From the NCBI RefSeq assembly GCF_003031405.1, contig NZ_CP020469.1, positions 248,001 to 312,000 of the forward strand: 64,000 bases of DNA, written 5' to 3'. The notes beneath the pieces were generated by a model. It did no database searches. It was not told the origin of the DNA and was given only the letters and a program-made list of their open reading frames with translations. Source of the stretch: Halomonas sp. 'Soap Lake #6'. Its GTDB lineage: Bacteria; Pseudomonadota; Gammaproteobacteria; Pseudomonadales; Halomonadaceae. Shown one piece after another: positions 32,842 through 42,310 of the stretch (position 1 is its first letter; each line of letters starts with the position of its first letter). The translations under genes were made by a program, and so were the position numbers.

Positions 32842-34935
32842 ATGGGAAAGGATGTCATTGGAAGGTTAATTTCACCCTCTCTGCTACTTAGTTCTCTGCT
32901 GCTTAGTTCTCTGCTACTTATTAGTGGCGCTACTATTGCTACTCCGTTAGCAGCAGCGGAAACAGAAACAGCGGAGCTACTGCCAACGGTCGAAGTGAGC
33001 GCCCCGCGTTTAGTCCGTGAGCTTTATGCTACTCCAGCGGCTCTCTCTACACTGGAGTATGGGGATATTGCCGGGGGGCAGCAGCGGGTCAGGCTTGATG
33101 AATCGCTGACACGAGTGCCCGGTGTTTTTTTACAAAATCGCGATAACTTTGCCCAAGGGCAGCGAATTGCCATTCGAGGGTTTGGCGCTCGTGCACCGTT
33201 TGGCGTACGCGGCATCACAGTGATGGTAGATGGCATTCCCTACACCTTGCCGGATGGGCAAGCCCAGCTGGATGCGATTGATTTAGACAGCGTCGAGCGC
33301 ATTGAAGTAGTCCGCGGTCCTTCCTCGGTGCTGTATGGCAACGCGGCTGGTGGAGTGATTGATATTACCACTGCCGATGGGAGAGATCGCCAAGGCACAC
33401 GGCTTAGTCTTGGCGCAGGCAGCAGCGGTTACCAAAAAGTGGCGCTACAACAAGGTGGTGCACATGGAGAGTGGTCCCATCATGTGAGTCTTTCGGCCCT
33501 TAATGTAGATGGCTATCGTGAGCAAAGCTCTACGGAAAAATATTTGCTGAATGCCAAGCTGCGTCGTGAATTAGGCAGTGAACGGGCGTTAACGGCCGTT
33601 ATCAACTTGCTTGAAAACCCACGCTCAGAGGACCCAGGGGCGTTAAGCGCGATAGAGGTTGCGGGTGGGCGCCATCAAGCGGCCCCTAATGCCTTAGCGC
33701 TCGATGCGCGACAGCAGGTTGATCAGCAAATGGTTAGCCTCCAGTATGAAGACTTAGCCGCAGGTCCAGGTGAATTTTACCTCAAAGGGTTTATCGCCCA
33801 GCGTGACTTTGAGCAGCAGTTGCCTTTCGTTGGTGATAGCCGCTTGGGCTACCAGCGTGATTATTTCGGGGCAAGCAGCGAATACCACCACAACATCACT
33901 TTGGGCAATCTACCGCTAAGCTACATTGTGGGTGTTGATATAGCGCGCCAAGAGGATGAGCGCTTTCGCAATAACGTGAACTCTGAAGGAACCGTTGGTG
34001 AACAGACGGCTGAAGAGACCCAAACGGCAACTTCTGGTGGTGTTTTTGCTCAGGGCGATTTGGCACTTACCGAGCAGGTGACACTCTCGCTTGGCGCCCG
34101 TTTTGACCGGGTTAAGCTAGAGGTTGATGACCGTTATTTTGACGATGGCGATCAAAGTGGCCTACGCACCTTTAGCGAATGGAGCGGTTCCGCTGGTTTA
34201 AGCTACCGCTATCGGCCACAGCACCAAGCCTATATCAATACTGGCACCGCCTTTGAGACACCCACGTTTGCTGAGTTTGCGAACCCAGCAGGCGGGGGCT
34301 TTAATCCCAATGTTGAACCGCAAAAAGCGTGGAACCGCGAAATAGGGCTGCGTGGCTATATTGAGCCGTTGGCGATGGATTACGATCTTGCGCTATTTTC
34401 GGTTCGCGTACGTGATGAGTTAGTGCCCTATGATGAGGGTGGTCGTACCTTCTATCAGAATGCAGGCGACACAAATCGCGATGGTCTTGAGCTAGCGCTG
34501 GGCTGGCAGCTTGCTGACCAATGGCGCTTGGATAGCGCCTTAACGCTAGCGCGCTATGAGTTTGACCGTTTTGCGACACCTACCGAAAGCTTTGATGGTA
34601 ACCGCATCCCCGGCCTGCCCGAGCAAACTTGGGTGAGTCAGCTTACCTGGCAGGGTCTTGACGAGCGCTTCGCGACCCTGGAAACCGAGTACGTGGGAGA
34701 TCTAGTGGCAGATAATGCCAATGAGACAGAGGTCGATAGCTACTGGTTAGTGAACCTGCGCGTGGGGGATGGTTGGCAACTCGGCGGCGATACCCGGCTT
34801 AGAGCGTATGTTGGCGTACGCAACCTGTTTGACGAGGAGCACTACTCCAATGTGCGCTTGAATGGCACCTTTGGGCGTTTCTACGAACCCGCCCCAGGGC
34901 GCAGCGTTTACGGTGGCGTGGAGCTGAGTTTTTAA
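32842..34935 (+). CDS. TonB-dependent outer-membrane receptor
   Basis: 697 residues. Signal peptide (about 1-38) whose hydrophobic core is built from a repeated LLLSS unit, reflecting a 15-bp DNA repeat. A plug domain follows (about 55-165: IAIRGFGARAPFGVRGITV, then VRGPSSVLYGNAAGGVIDI), then a 22-strand barrel ending in a terminal Phe (GGVELSF). It imports ferric siderophores or other large ligands using TonB. Sequence features resemble Fe-siderophore receptors of the FecA-like/TonB-dependent family, but no N-terminal signalling domain is present. The ligand is unknown. Confidence 0.92.
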   Translation: MGKDVIGRLISPSLLLSSLLLSSLLLISGATIATPLAAAETETAELLPTVEVSAPRLVRELYATPAALSTLEYGDIAGGQQRVRLDESLTRVPGVFLQNRDNFAQGQRIAIRGFGARAPFGVRGITVMVDGIPYTLPDGQAQLDAIDLDSVERIEVVRGPSSVLYGNAAGGVIDITTADGRDRQGTRLSLGAGSSGYQKVALQQGGAHGEWSHHVSLSALNVDGYREQSSTEKYLLNAKLRRELGSERALTAVINLLENPRSEDPGALSAIEVAGGRHQAAPNALALDARQQVDQQMVSLQYEDLAAGPGEFYLKGFIAQRDFEQQLPFVGDSRLGYQRDYFGASSEYHHNITLGNLPLSYIVGVDIARQEDERFRNNVNSEGTVGEQTAEETQTATSGGVFAQGDLALTEQVTLSLGARFDRVKLEVDDRYFDDGDQSGLRTFSEWSGSAGLSYRYRPQHQAYINTGTAFETPTFAEFANPAGGGFNPNVEPQKAWNREIGLRGYIEPLAMDYDLALFSVRVRDELVPYDEGGRTFYQNAGDTNRDGLELALGWQLADQWRLDSALTLARYEFDRFATPTESFDGNRIPGLPEQTWVSQLTWQGLDERFATLETEYVGDLVADNANETEVDSYWLVNLRVGDGWQLGGDTRLRAYVGVRNLFDEEHYSNVRLNGTFGRFYEPAPGRSVYGGVELSF

Positions 34936-34971
34936 AAGACCTGAGCATTTAGCCGCGGTTGTTTAGCATAA

Positions 34972-35004
34972 AAGAACGGGCGGCCCATTGGGTCGCCCGT
35001 TCTT
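34972..35004. terminator. Bidirectional terminator between convergent genes
   Basis: An 11-bp stem AAGAACGGGCG / CGCCCGTTCTT, 36 bases after the receptor stop and 26 bases beyond the stop of the minus-strand dehydrogenase. Its ends give short T/A runs on both strands. Confidence 0.8.
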
Positions 35005-35030
35005 GTGAGTGGTTGAACTAAGTTAATTGG

Positions 35031-37586
35031 CTATTCCGGTAAGGCGTAACCAATCACGTAGTCACCCATTTTGGTGCCAAAGGTGCCGTGACCACCGGCG
35101 GTCACGACCACATACTGGCGACCGTCGGCCCCGGTGTAGGTCATTGGCGTTGCTTGCCCCCCAGCGGGCAAACGAGCTTTGTAGAGCTCTTCACCGGTGG
35201 TGATGTCGTAGCCGCGTAGATATTGATCCAACGTGCCGCTTAGGAAGGAAACACCGCCAGCCGTGGTCAGCGGGCCGCCTAGCGCAGGAACGCCTAGGTT
35301 TAAAGCAATTGGCAAACCGAAGGGCATACTGTCACGTGTGGTGCCATTGCGGTGTTTCCACACCACCTGATTACTTTGTAAGTCGATACCGGCCACATCG
35401 CCCCAGGAGGGTGCTTGGCAGGGTAGGCCTAACACGGAAAGTAGCGGGCCAAGTTCGACTGCGTAGGGCGCGCCTGTGTTGGGCTGTAAGCCTTGCTCGC
35501 TAGCTGAGCCCTGGACATCTTCAACCTCATCACGTGGGATCAGTTTGGAAACAAACGCCAGATACTTAGCACCGGTAAACAACGCTTGGCGTTCGGGATC
35601 AACGGCGACACCACCCCAGTTCATCACCCCTACGTTGCCAGGGTAGATAATGCTACCTTCCAGCGAAGGCGGCGTGTACTGGCCCTCGTAGCGTAAGGAG
35701 TTGAACTGAATACGACACATCATCTGATCAAAGGGGGATGCCCCCCACATATCTCGCTCGGTAAGCGGTGGGGGCAGCAGATTCAGCGCCGAGCGAGGCT
35801 GGGTTTCTGCAGTCCAGTCGCCTTCGACGGCACCTTGGGGGGCAGGTATTTCTTCGATAGGCACAATCGGTTCGCCGGTTTCACGGTTTAGCACATACAG
35901 GCTGCCCTGCTTGGTCGGCTGAATAACCGCAGGCTGAGTACCATCTTCAGTAGCAAGATCGATCAGCACTGGTTGGGCTGGCGTGTCCATATCCCACAGA
36001 TCGTGGTGAACGAACTGGTAGACCCATGCCACTTGACCATCGTCTACGTTAAGCGCTACAAGACCCGCGCTGTAAGTTTCATCATTTTCGCTGCGATTGG
36101 CGCCATACTGATCCGGCGTGGCGTTGCCCATAGGTAGGTAAACCAAACCCAGCTCTTCATCAACACTAATTGGTGCCCATACGTTAGGTGAATTACGTGT
36201 GTAGATCTCGCCTTCTGCCAACGGCTCGGTGTCATCAGGATTACCGCTGTCCCAGTTCCACACTAGCTCGCCAGTGTGCACATCAAACGCACGAATAACG
36301 CCGGAGGGTTCGTCAGTAGAGCTATTGTCAGTGACATGCCCGCCTAGGATAACCAGGTTCTCGGTCACAGTGGCAGGGGAGGTGGAGTAGTAGCCACCTG
36401 GTGAGAAATCGCCAATATTGTGGGTGAGGTCGACCTCTCCATTGTCGCCAAAGCTATTGCAGCGCTCACCCGTATCCGCGTTTAGCGCAATCAGGCGCGC
36501 ATCAGCTGTGGGCAGATAAAGTCTGCGTGGGCACATCACATCGGTTTCGCTGAGCATAGCCTGAGAGTTGTTTTCATCGGTAGCTGCTGCAGGGGTATCG
36601 CTTAGCCCACTGATAAATAGCAGGAAGGATAAGTCGATACTAAACGGGCTGTCATCGGCAAAAAGCGGGCTGCTCACTGCTGCTGTATTACTATTAGCAT
36701 TAGTAGCGCTATTGATTTCTTCAGCGCCACCATCGTTAGTTACGCCATAGCTAGCCGCATCATAGTAGGCAAGGCCGCGGCAGGTCATATGTGCCCAGCC
36801 GGAGAAGTCAGCCGCACCCATAGTGCTGATTTCGGGGTCAAACTCCCATCGGGTTTCGCCGGTTTCCGGTGACAGCGCCATCGCACGGCTATGAGAAGTG
36901 CAGATATAAAGGCTGTCGTTCACCTTTAGCGGTGTGTTTTGGTTGGTAATTTCCGGCGGCGCATTGGGGCCGGGTCTGTCACCGGTTTGGATACGCCATA
37001 CCTCCTCCAGTTTGCCGATATTATCCGGCGTAATTTGGCTAAGAGAAGAGTAGTGGGTGCCTGCATTGGTGCCGCCGTAAGCTGGCCAGTCATCGCCTGC
37101 CACCTGTGCAGGGTTCACATTACCGCTATGGTTGGCAGTTTCGATTGTACCTTTGATAGTGCCGGGGTCGCTAAACTGGCTAGCAATCGCGACCACCATA
37201 GCTGCCCCGATGCTTGCCATGAGCGCCAAGCTGCCACCGCGTGAATGCAGCGGTTTGCGCCACCAGGGAAGCAGTAAAATAATGCCAATTAAGCAGAGGA
37301 TAGCGACCCTGGGAACCAGCTGCCACCAGTCCAGGCCAACCTCCCAAAGCGCCCATAGAAGCGTTGTAAAGAGTATGAGCGCATAAAGCCATAATGCGGC
37401 GCCTTTGCGCAGTGCCAACAAGATACCGACCACAAGAAGGCCAATCCCAGCGACTAAATAGTAAGCGCTACCGCCTAGGCTCAGTAGCTTTCCGCCGCCA
37501 ATGGTCAGTGCGATGCCAGCCGCTATGAGCAACAGGCCCAGCAACAGTGCTGGCCATTTGCCATGGGCACGCGTGTGTTCATCCAT
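35031..37586 (-). CDS. gcd: Membrane-bound PQQ-dependent dehydrogenase (glucose/quinate/shikimate family)
   Basis: 851 residues. Five membrane helices at the N-terminus (about 12-145) anchor a periplasmic eight-bladed PQQ propeller. Family blocks: DWPAYGGTNAGTHYSSL, PTADARLIALNADTGERC, and GDWTAETQPRS. It oxidises a sugar or cyclic acid and passes electrons to ubiquinone. About 55 residues longer than E. coli Gcd, explained by a low-complexity insertion (about residues 275-350) between the CRGLAYYD and CPRRLYLPTADARL blocks. The exact substrate is uncertain, so the gene symbol is provisional. Confidence 0.88.
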   Translation of the reverse strand: MDEHTRAHGKWPALLLGLLLIAAGIALTIGGGKLLSLGGSAYYLVAGIGLLVVGILLALRKGAALWLYALILFTTLLWALWEVGLDWWQLVPRVAILCLIGIILLLPWWRKPLHSRGGSLALMASIGAAMVVAIASQFSDPGTIKGTIETANHSGNVNPAQVAGDDWPAYGGTNAGTHYSSLSQITPDNIGKLEEVWRIQTGDRPGPNAPPEITNQNTPLKVNDSLYICTSHSRAMALSPETGETRWEFDPEISTMGAADFSGWAHMTCRGLAYYDAASYGVTNDGGAEEINSATNANSNTAAVSSPLFADDSPFSIDLSFLLFISGLSDTPAAATDENNSQAMLSETDVMCPRRLYLPTADARLIALNADTGERCNSFGDNGEVDLTHNIGDFSPGGYYSTSPATVTENLVILGGHVTDNSSTDEPSGVIRAFDVHTGELVWNWDSGNPDDTEPLAEGEIYTRNSPNVWAPISVDEELGLVYLPMGNATPDQYGANRSENDETYSAGLVALNVDDGQVAWVYQFVHHDLWDMDTPAQPVLIDLATEDGTQPAVIQPTKQGSLYVLNRETGEPIVPIEEIPAPQGAVEGDWTAETQPRSALNLLPPPLTERDMWGASPFDQMMCRIQFNSLRYEGQYTPPSLEGSIIYPGNVGVMNWGGVAVDPERQALFTGAKYLAFVSKLIPRDEVEDVQGSASEQGLQPNTGAPYAVELGPLLSVLGLPCQAPSWGDVAGIDLQSNQVVWKHRNGTTRDSMPFGLPIALNLGVPALGGPLTTAGGVSFLSGTLDQYLRGYDITTGEELYKARLPAGGQATPMTYTGADGRQYVVVTAGGHGTFGTKMGDYVIGYALPE

Positions 37587-37659
37587 GAGGAAACCTCTAT
37601 TAACAATGAGTTAATGCCGCTTAGTGAAGCAAGATAAGCAGCGGTGCTACAGCGTGCCC

Positions 37660-37686
37660 TAACCCATCGGGAATGCCGATGGGTTA
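37660..37686. repeat. 11-bp inverted repeat upstream of the PQQ dehydrogenase
   Basis: TAACCCATCGG / CCGATGGGTTA with loop GAATG, about 75 bases before the dehydrogenase start (reading on the minus strand). There is no T-run. It could be an operator or a 5' UTR hairpin. Confidence 0.55.
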
Positions 37687-37772
37687 AAACACACATTGAT
37701 TGCCAGTAATTTTAATAATCAATTCGCTTTTGGTCTAATAATTTGCTGGCTAATTAAGGCCTATATACAAAA

Positions 37773-37801
37773 AAGCCGCGCTAATCACCTTGGCGCGGCT
37801 T
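37773..37801 (-). terminator. Rho-independent terminator for the CurA-like gene
   Basis: On the minus strand a 9-bp stem AAGCCGCGC / GCGCGGCTT is followed by a run of Ts (complement of ACAAAAAA at 37768-37775). It lies 46 bases beyond the stop at 37847. Confidence 0.85.
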
Positions 37802-37846
37802 GCTGTTGAAAGGAAGAACAGAAGTGCTCTGATTGTAGGGCTTCGC

Positions 37847-38854
37847 TCAGTTCGTGAGCTTCACCAGCATTTTTCCGGTATTGCCTCCTTCAAAAAGGGC
37901 TAAAAATGCATCAGGCGTACTCTCCAGCCCATCTTGGATCGTTTCTTTGTAGCTAAGGTTGCCCTTCGCGACTTGCGGAGCCACTTCATTGAGGAATTGG
38001 CGGTAACTGGACCAGTGGTCTGCAACGATAAAGCCCTGCATTTTTGCTTTGCGCACGACCAACTGAGATAGGTTACGAGGCCCTGGGGGAGGAGTTTCAG
38101 CATTGTAGCTATCGATCATGCCGCAGACTGCAATCCGAGCGCCTTCATTAAGCTGGCTCAGAGCCGCTTCCAGGCAAGCTCCGCCAACATTCTCAAAATA
38201 AACATCAATGCCGTTGGGGCTAGCGAGCTTAATGGCATCGCTTAGCTCTTGGGCACTACGGTCGCGATAACTAACTGGCTCGACGCCCAATGATTCCAAC
38301 CAGGCTAGCTTATTAGCGGCTCCTGCAATGCCGACCACATGGCAACCTTTAGCCTTGGCAAGCTGAACGGCCAATGACCCAACAGCACCACTGGCGGCGC
38401 TGACCAGTACATTATCGCCTCGCTTGCACTCGGCGATTAGGTTGAGGCCTGTCCAGGCCGTCATGCCCGGCATCCCTAAGATGCCTAGATACGCTTGCTC
38501 CGGCACGTTGATATCGGGTAGAGGTGTTACCCCAGCTGCAGAAATTTGTGCAATATCTCGCCAGCCTCCCATATGGCTAACGGTGTCGCCTACATTAAGT
38601 CGTGAGTCGTTTGACTCAATGACTTCTCCGATGGCACCACCCTCCATTGGCTGCCCCAGCTCAAACGGAGCAATATAGGAAGCGCGCATACCGGTCATTC
38701 GGCCACGCATATAGGGATCAACCGACAGCCAGTGATTGCGAATGCGCACTTCACCTTCGTCAAGGTCGGGCAGTTTCTGGCTTACCAGTGAAAATAGCTC
38801 ACGCTTTGGCAAGCCAGTGGGGTAATCGGTTAGGGTAAAGAAACGTGATTGCAT
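37847..38854 (-). CDS. NADP-dependent MDR-family oxidoreductase (CurA-like)
   Basis: 335 residues of the zinc-free medium-chain reductase group containing curcumin reductase CurA and leukotriene B4 12-hydroxydehydrogenase. The N-terminal block VDPYMRGRM, the cofactor motif SAASGAVGSLAVQLAKAKG (about 152-170) and VYFENVGG are characteristic. It reduces alpha,beta-unsaturated carbonyls with NADPH; the native substrate is unknown. It is a single-gene unit with its own terminator. Confidence 0.9.
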   Translation of the reverse strand: MQSRFFTLTDYPTGLPKRELFSLVSQKLPDLDEGEVRIRNHWLSVDPYMRGRMTGMRASYIAPFELGQPMEGGAIGEVIESNDSRLNVGDTVSHMGGWRDIAQISAAGVTPLPDINVPEQAYLGILGMPGMTAWTGLNLIAECKRGDNVLVSAASGAVGSLAVQLAKAKGCHVVGIAGAANKLAWLESLGVEPVSYRDRSAQELSDAIKLASPNGIDVYFENVGGACLEAALSQLNEGARIAVCGMIDSYNAETPPPGPRNLSQLVVRKAKMQGFIVADHWSSYRQFLNEVAPQVAKGNLSYKETIQDGLESTPDAFLALFEGGNTGKMLVKLTN

Positions 38855-38961
38855 CTGTGCCTCCTGCTCATGCGAGGTGAATTATCTCCTTGCAGGATAG
38901 AGACCGTTAGCATGCTTGCAAGTTCGCTATGCACAAGGCGATGTAAAATCTATGCAATAAA

Positions 38962-38989
38962 AAAAGCGGCCCTGGGTGGGGCCGCTTTT
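38962..38989 (-). terminator. Terminator downstream of the RlpA-like gene
   Basis: Stem AAAAGCGGCCC / GGGGCCGCTTTT flanked by an A-run on the left, giving a long T-run on the minus strand. It lies about 110 bases beyond the rlpA-like stop. The plus-strand side has only TTTTG. Confidence 0.75.
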
Positions 38990-39100
38990 GATTAGCTGAC
39001 TGTTTTGCAACGTTGACCGTTTAAGGGGTATCACACACTTGCGGGTGTGCTATCCGTTAACTCGCTATTTCGATCATTCTACAGGGTTAGACTAGCAGGG

Positions 39101-39481
39101 TTAGTCCACCAGGGTAATCATAACCGGTGCGACGCCACGGCGAATCATACCTAACTTACTAGCTGCTCTTTTAGATAGATCAATAACACGCCCTTGAACG
39201 AAGGGACCGCGGTCGTTGATCAGCACCTCTACTTTCTGCCCTGTGTCGGGGCGTGTAACCAGTACCTTGGTGCCAAACGGCAAGCTCGGATGAGCAGCAG
39301 TTAGCGCCTGTTGGTCGAAGCGTTCGCCACTAGCAGTGGTCGCGCCTTGGAAACGGTCGCTATAGAAAGAGGCGACGCCTCGCTGGACTTCTAACTCGTG
39401 AGCAAACGCAGTATTAGCAGTGCAGGCAATAAGCACCGCTGCTAAGCAGCTCGTTCGGATCAGTTGCTTATGGGCTCCCAT
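39101..39481 (-). CDS. RlpA-like double-psi beta-barrel secreted protein
   Basis: 126 residues from the ATG at 39481: a signal peptide (about 1-27, ending AFA) and one RlpA/DPBB domain ([43 protein letters not shown]). The conserved Asp of the DPBB is in NDRGP. It lacks the SPOR domain of full RlpA and has no lipobox. RlpA proteins are lytic transglycosylases acting on stem-free peptidoglycan; whether this short form is active is not known. Confidence 0.88.
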   Translation of the reverse strand: MGAHKQLIRTSCLAAVLIACTANTAFAHELEVQRGVASFYSDRFQGATTASGERFDQQALTAAHPSLPFGTKVLVTRPDTGQKVEVLINDRGPFVQGRVIDLSKRAASKLGMIRRGVAPVMITLVD

Positions 39482-39794
39482 GGGAGTACCTCGGTTCTTT
39501 TCAAATCGCGGATCTAGCATCAAGGAGGTGCCTAGTAGGCCTATGGATAGTAGCGTGCTCTTTTGGAGTCGGCAAGCTTTAAGAAGATCGATGCAAATAG
39601 CTCCATAATTGCGATTTTTCTATTCTTTCGCTATGCGCTTGAGATTCAGTAAGTTAACGCCGCTAGCTTTTTTCATGATCGAACAATTTTTTTGTGCGCT
39701 GCAGTATATTTAAATGCTCACTTTGCTCAGTTAACCATCATATAATTCCGGACATCTGTAGCTGCCTATTATTGACCCCAACAAGGAAGCCATC
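39482..39794. other. Divergent promoter region
   Basis: 313 bases between the divergent RlpA-like and repeat-protein genes. It is AT-rich (for example around 39600-39720) and must contain both promoters. An AAGGAAGCC ribosome site precedes 39795. No repeat, RNA or operator is recognised. Confidence 0.5.
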
Positions 39795-41201
39795 ATGGCC
39801 AAAACTTCACCTTTATCGCTGATCATTGTTGCAGTTGGAGGAGCTGCTGTTGGTTTTTTAGCAGCGCAAACTATTGCACCGTCTGATATCGAAGAATCCC
39901 TGTCAGATACACAAGCAACACTTGAAAGCTTAACGTTAGGCGAGCGTGCAAGTGGAGAGATCACCTCAGCAAGTGAACTAAATGGCAAGGATGGAAGCCG
40001 TTTTTTGCGTTACGCGATCAACTTAGAAGAAGGGGAGTTGGTTGAACTCTCCTTACGCGGCGCCCTACAGGGTGTGGTTACTTTATATGACGACCAGTTA
40101 GCTCTATTGGGAAGTGCATCCACGCTGCGCCAGCAGATCAAAGAGAGCGGAGAGTACATGGTGGTTGTTAGTGGGGCCGATGAGAATAGTTATGGCCCCT
40201 TTAGCATCAATAGCCGTACTGTTGAGCTAAGCGATTCAGGCACACTCACCCCTGAAACGCCTATTGATAGTTGGCTTGATGGGGAATCCCGCGAGTTTAC
40301 ATTAACGATTGAAGACGCTGGCATGTATCAAATAGAGATGCTGGCTGATGACTTTGATGCTTATCTAGTGCTGGAAGGCCCCAATGGCTACCATCGTGAA
40401 GACGATGATAGCGCGGGTGATCTAAATGCGCGTATTGCCGACTTTTTCGCCCCAGGCGACTACAAATTAACAGCGCGTACTGCCTACGGTGAAGGCAACG
40501 GGTTATTCACGTTAACCGCTGAGACAAAGGAGTTGCCCGGAGATGGGGAACTGCGTAATGACGGCACTATTAAGCCAGGCGACACCTTAAATGGTTGGTA
40601 CAGTGGCCAGGAACTCTACTACGAGCTAGAGGTTGAAGAAGCAGGTATTTATCAAATCGAGATGAATTCAAGCGATGTTGATGCTTACCTTGTATTAGAA
40701 GGGGATGACGGTTATTACCGTGAAGACGATGACAGTGCGGGTAATCTGGATGCTCGTATTGCGGACTTCTTAGCCCCAGGAGAGTACCAGCTAACAGCGC
40801 GTACTGCGTTTGGTACGGGTAGCGGTTTATTTACCCTTTCGGTTGAGCCTCGCGATGTGCCAACGGGAGTAGAGCTGCGTAACGAGGGTGTCTTAACGCC
40901 TGATGAAACGTTAAATGGCTGGTACAGTGGCGAGCCGTTGACCTATGAACTCACGTTAGAGCAAAGTTCGCACGTAGCGTTATCAATGAGCTCAAGCGAT
41001 TTTGATACCTATCTTGAGCTATATGGTGAAGGCGTTTCCTACAGTGATGATGATGGCGGTAGCGGTACTGACGCACTGTTAGAACAACCCCTGTTGCCGG
41101 GAACCTACACTGTGATTGCTCGGGGGTTCAGCGCCAGTGGCAGCGGTATGTTTGAGCTTCAAGTGAGCACTGAGCCAGCTGATATGCAGCCGGATATTTA
41201 A
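39795..41201 (+). CDS. Exported protein with tandem PPC-like repeats
   Basis: 468 residues. An N-terminal signal/anchor helix (about 7-26) is followed by four related beta-sandwich modules of about 110-120 residues. The second and third are very alike (DDFDAYLVLEGPNGYHREDD vs SDVDAYLVLEGDDGYYRED, each with TARTA.G.G.GLFTL); the fourth keeps DFDTYLELYGEG. The pattern resembles bacterial pre-peptidase C-terminal (PPC) domains, but no peptidase is attached. The protein is highly acidic, as expected for a halophile's extracytoplasmic protein. The function is unknown. Confidence 0.78.
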   Translation: MAKTSPLSLIIVAVGGAAVGFLAAQTIAPSDIEESLSDTQATLESLTLGERASGEITSASELNGKDGSRFLRYAINLEEGELVELSLRGALQGVVTLYDDQLALLGSASTLRQQIKESGEYMVVVSGADENSYGPFSINSRTVELSDSGTLTPETPIDSWLDGESREFTLTIEDAGMYQIEMLADDFDAYLVLEGPNGYHREDDDSAGDLNARIADFFAPGDYKLTARTAYGEGNGLFTLTAETKELPGDGELRNDGTIKPGDTLNGWYSGQELYYELEVEEAGIYQIEMNSSDVDAYLVLEGDDGYYREDDDSAGNLDARIADFLAPGEYQLTARTAFGTGSGLFTLSVEPRDVPTGVELRNEGVLTPDETLNGWYSGEPLTYELTLEQSSHVALSMSSSDFDTYLELYGEGVSYSDDDGGSGTDALLEQPLLPGTYTVIARGFSASGSGMFELQVSTEPADMQPDI

Positions 41202-41453
41202 GTTCAGAAGCTCAGACCGGTGCTCAAGTCCAGGTGTTTAAATGTTGGCACCTAAGTCTAGGTCATCATTAATTGGGTGAGCTTGCAGTACTTTTGTGGC
41301 GTCACAATTTGTTATCACGCCCTTGTATGCTTTTTGCTGCAAGGGCGGGTGGAAATGCCTAATGTGTTGATAAGTAAGATATTTGTAAGCTATTGATAGC
41401 TATGTGACATTAGTGAGCGAATACAACTTACTGACGACCAACAAGGAGGTTTT

Positions 41454-42227
41454 ATGCTGCGTTTAGCCAGTGGAGTATGTGCTGTAACAGCGCTCTTATT
41501 GAGCGGCTGCCAAGCGCCAGCGGACGAGCAAGTCGAATCACGCTCGCTTACCACTCAGGCATTAGAAAAGCACTACGTTGAGCCGGGTTGTCAGGCAGAG
41601 AACTGCTCGGAAGTTAAGGTATCTGCGCTAACCTTCCCTCAGTCACCGGAGCTAAGTGAACAGCTGCAAGCGCGCTTGTTAAAACTGGCGATGGGCGTTA
41701 CCGAAGAGGGTACGTTATCTGCTGAAAATTGGGATGGTTATGCGCAGAATTTCTTTGAACTGGCACAAGAAGATAAGCATTTATTGCCTAACTTTATGGC
41801 CAGCGAGGCAGTGCTGGAAGCGAAGGTCAACGCCCAGCATAACGACTTATTGGTCATAGAGCTTAATAGCTATGTCTACCATGCCGGGCAAGCGCATGGC
41901 CTTCCAATGACAGAATTTATGGTGATTGACGAAAAGTTGCAGCGTGTTGTTGATGCGAATGACATGTTGTTAGAGGGGCAACAAGCGGCTTTTCAAACAG
42001 TGCTGAATCAAGCCCATCGGCGCTGGGTGGCGGAAATGGGCCATGATGATCAGTTCATCGCCAACTGGCCGTTAAGCGAAAGTCGCAACATTGCGCCCTT
42101 GGAAACGGCCTGGGAAGTGAAATATAACGTCTATGAAATTGCCCCCTATGCGGTAGGTCAGCCAACCTTCGAACTGCCTGTGGATGAGTTAGAGGGCATC
42201 GCAAAGCCGCGCTATCTAGGTCATTAG
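41454..42227 (+). CDS. DUF3298/RsiV-like lipoprotein
   Basis: 257 residues with a lipoprotein signal (lipobox LLSGC, Cys about 19). The C-terminal half matches DUF3298: a VIDEKLQRVVDANDML block and the closing YEIAPYAVGQPTFELPVDEL. In other proteins this domain binds cell-wall or lysozyme-like ligands, but no membrane anti-sigma part is present. GGAGG precedes the ATG. The neighbouring PPC-like gene is 252 bases upstream, so it is probably separate. Confidence 0.8.
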   Translation: MLRLASGVCAVTALLLSGCQAPADEQVESRSLTTQALEKHYVEPGCQAENCSEVKVSALTFPQSPELSEQLQARLLKLAMGVTEEGTLSAENWDGYAQNFFELAQEDKHLLPNFMASEAVLEAKVNAQHNDLLVIELNSYVYHAGQAHGLPMTEFMVIDEKLQRVVDANDMLLEGQQAAFQTVLNQAHRRWVAEMGHDDQFIANWPLSESRNIAPLETAWEVKYNVYEIAPYAVGQPTFELPVDELEGIAKPRYLGH

Positions 42228-42266
42228 TGCTATGTCATTAATGCTATGTCGTTAATGCTAGGCCGT
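42225..42266. repeat. Three tandem 14-bp units at a gene end
   Basis: TAGTGCTATGTCAT, TAATGCTATGTCGT, TAATGCTAGGCCGT. The first unit begins with the stop codon of the DUF3298 gene, so each unit could provide an in-frame-shifted spare stop. It was probably made by slippage. Confidence 0.8.
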
Positions 42267-42310
42267 GAATGGGCTAATCTCGCTACCTTGGTAAAGAGCA
42301 ATTCAGTCAT

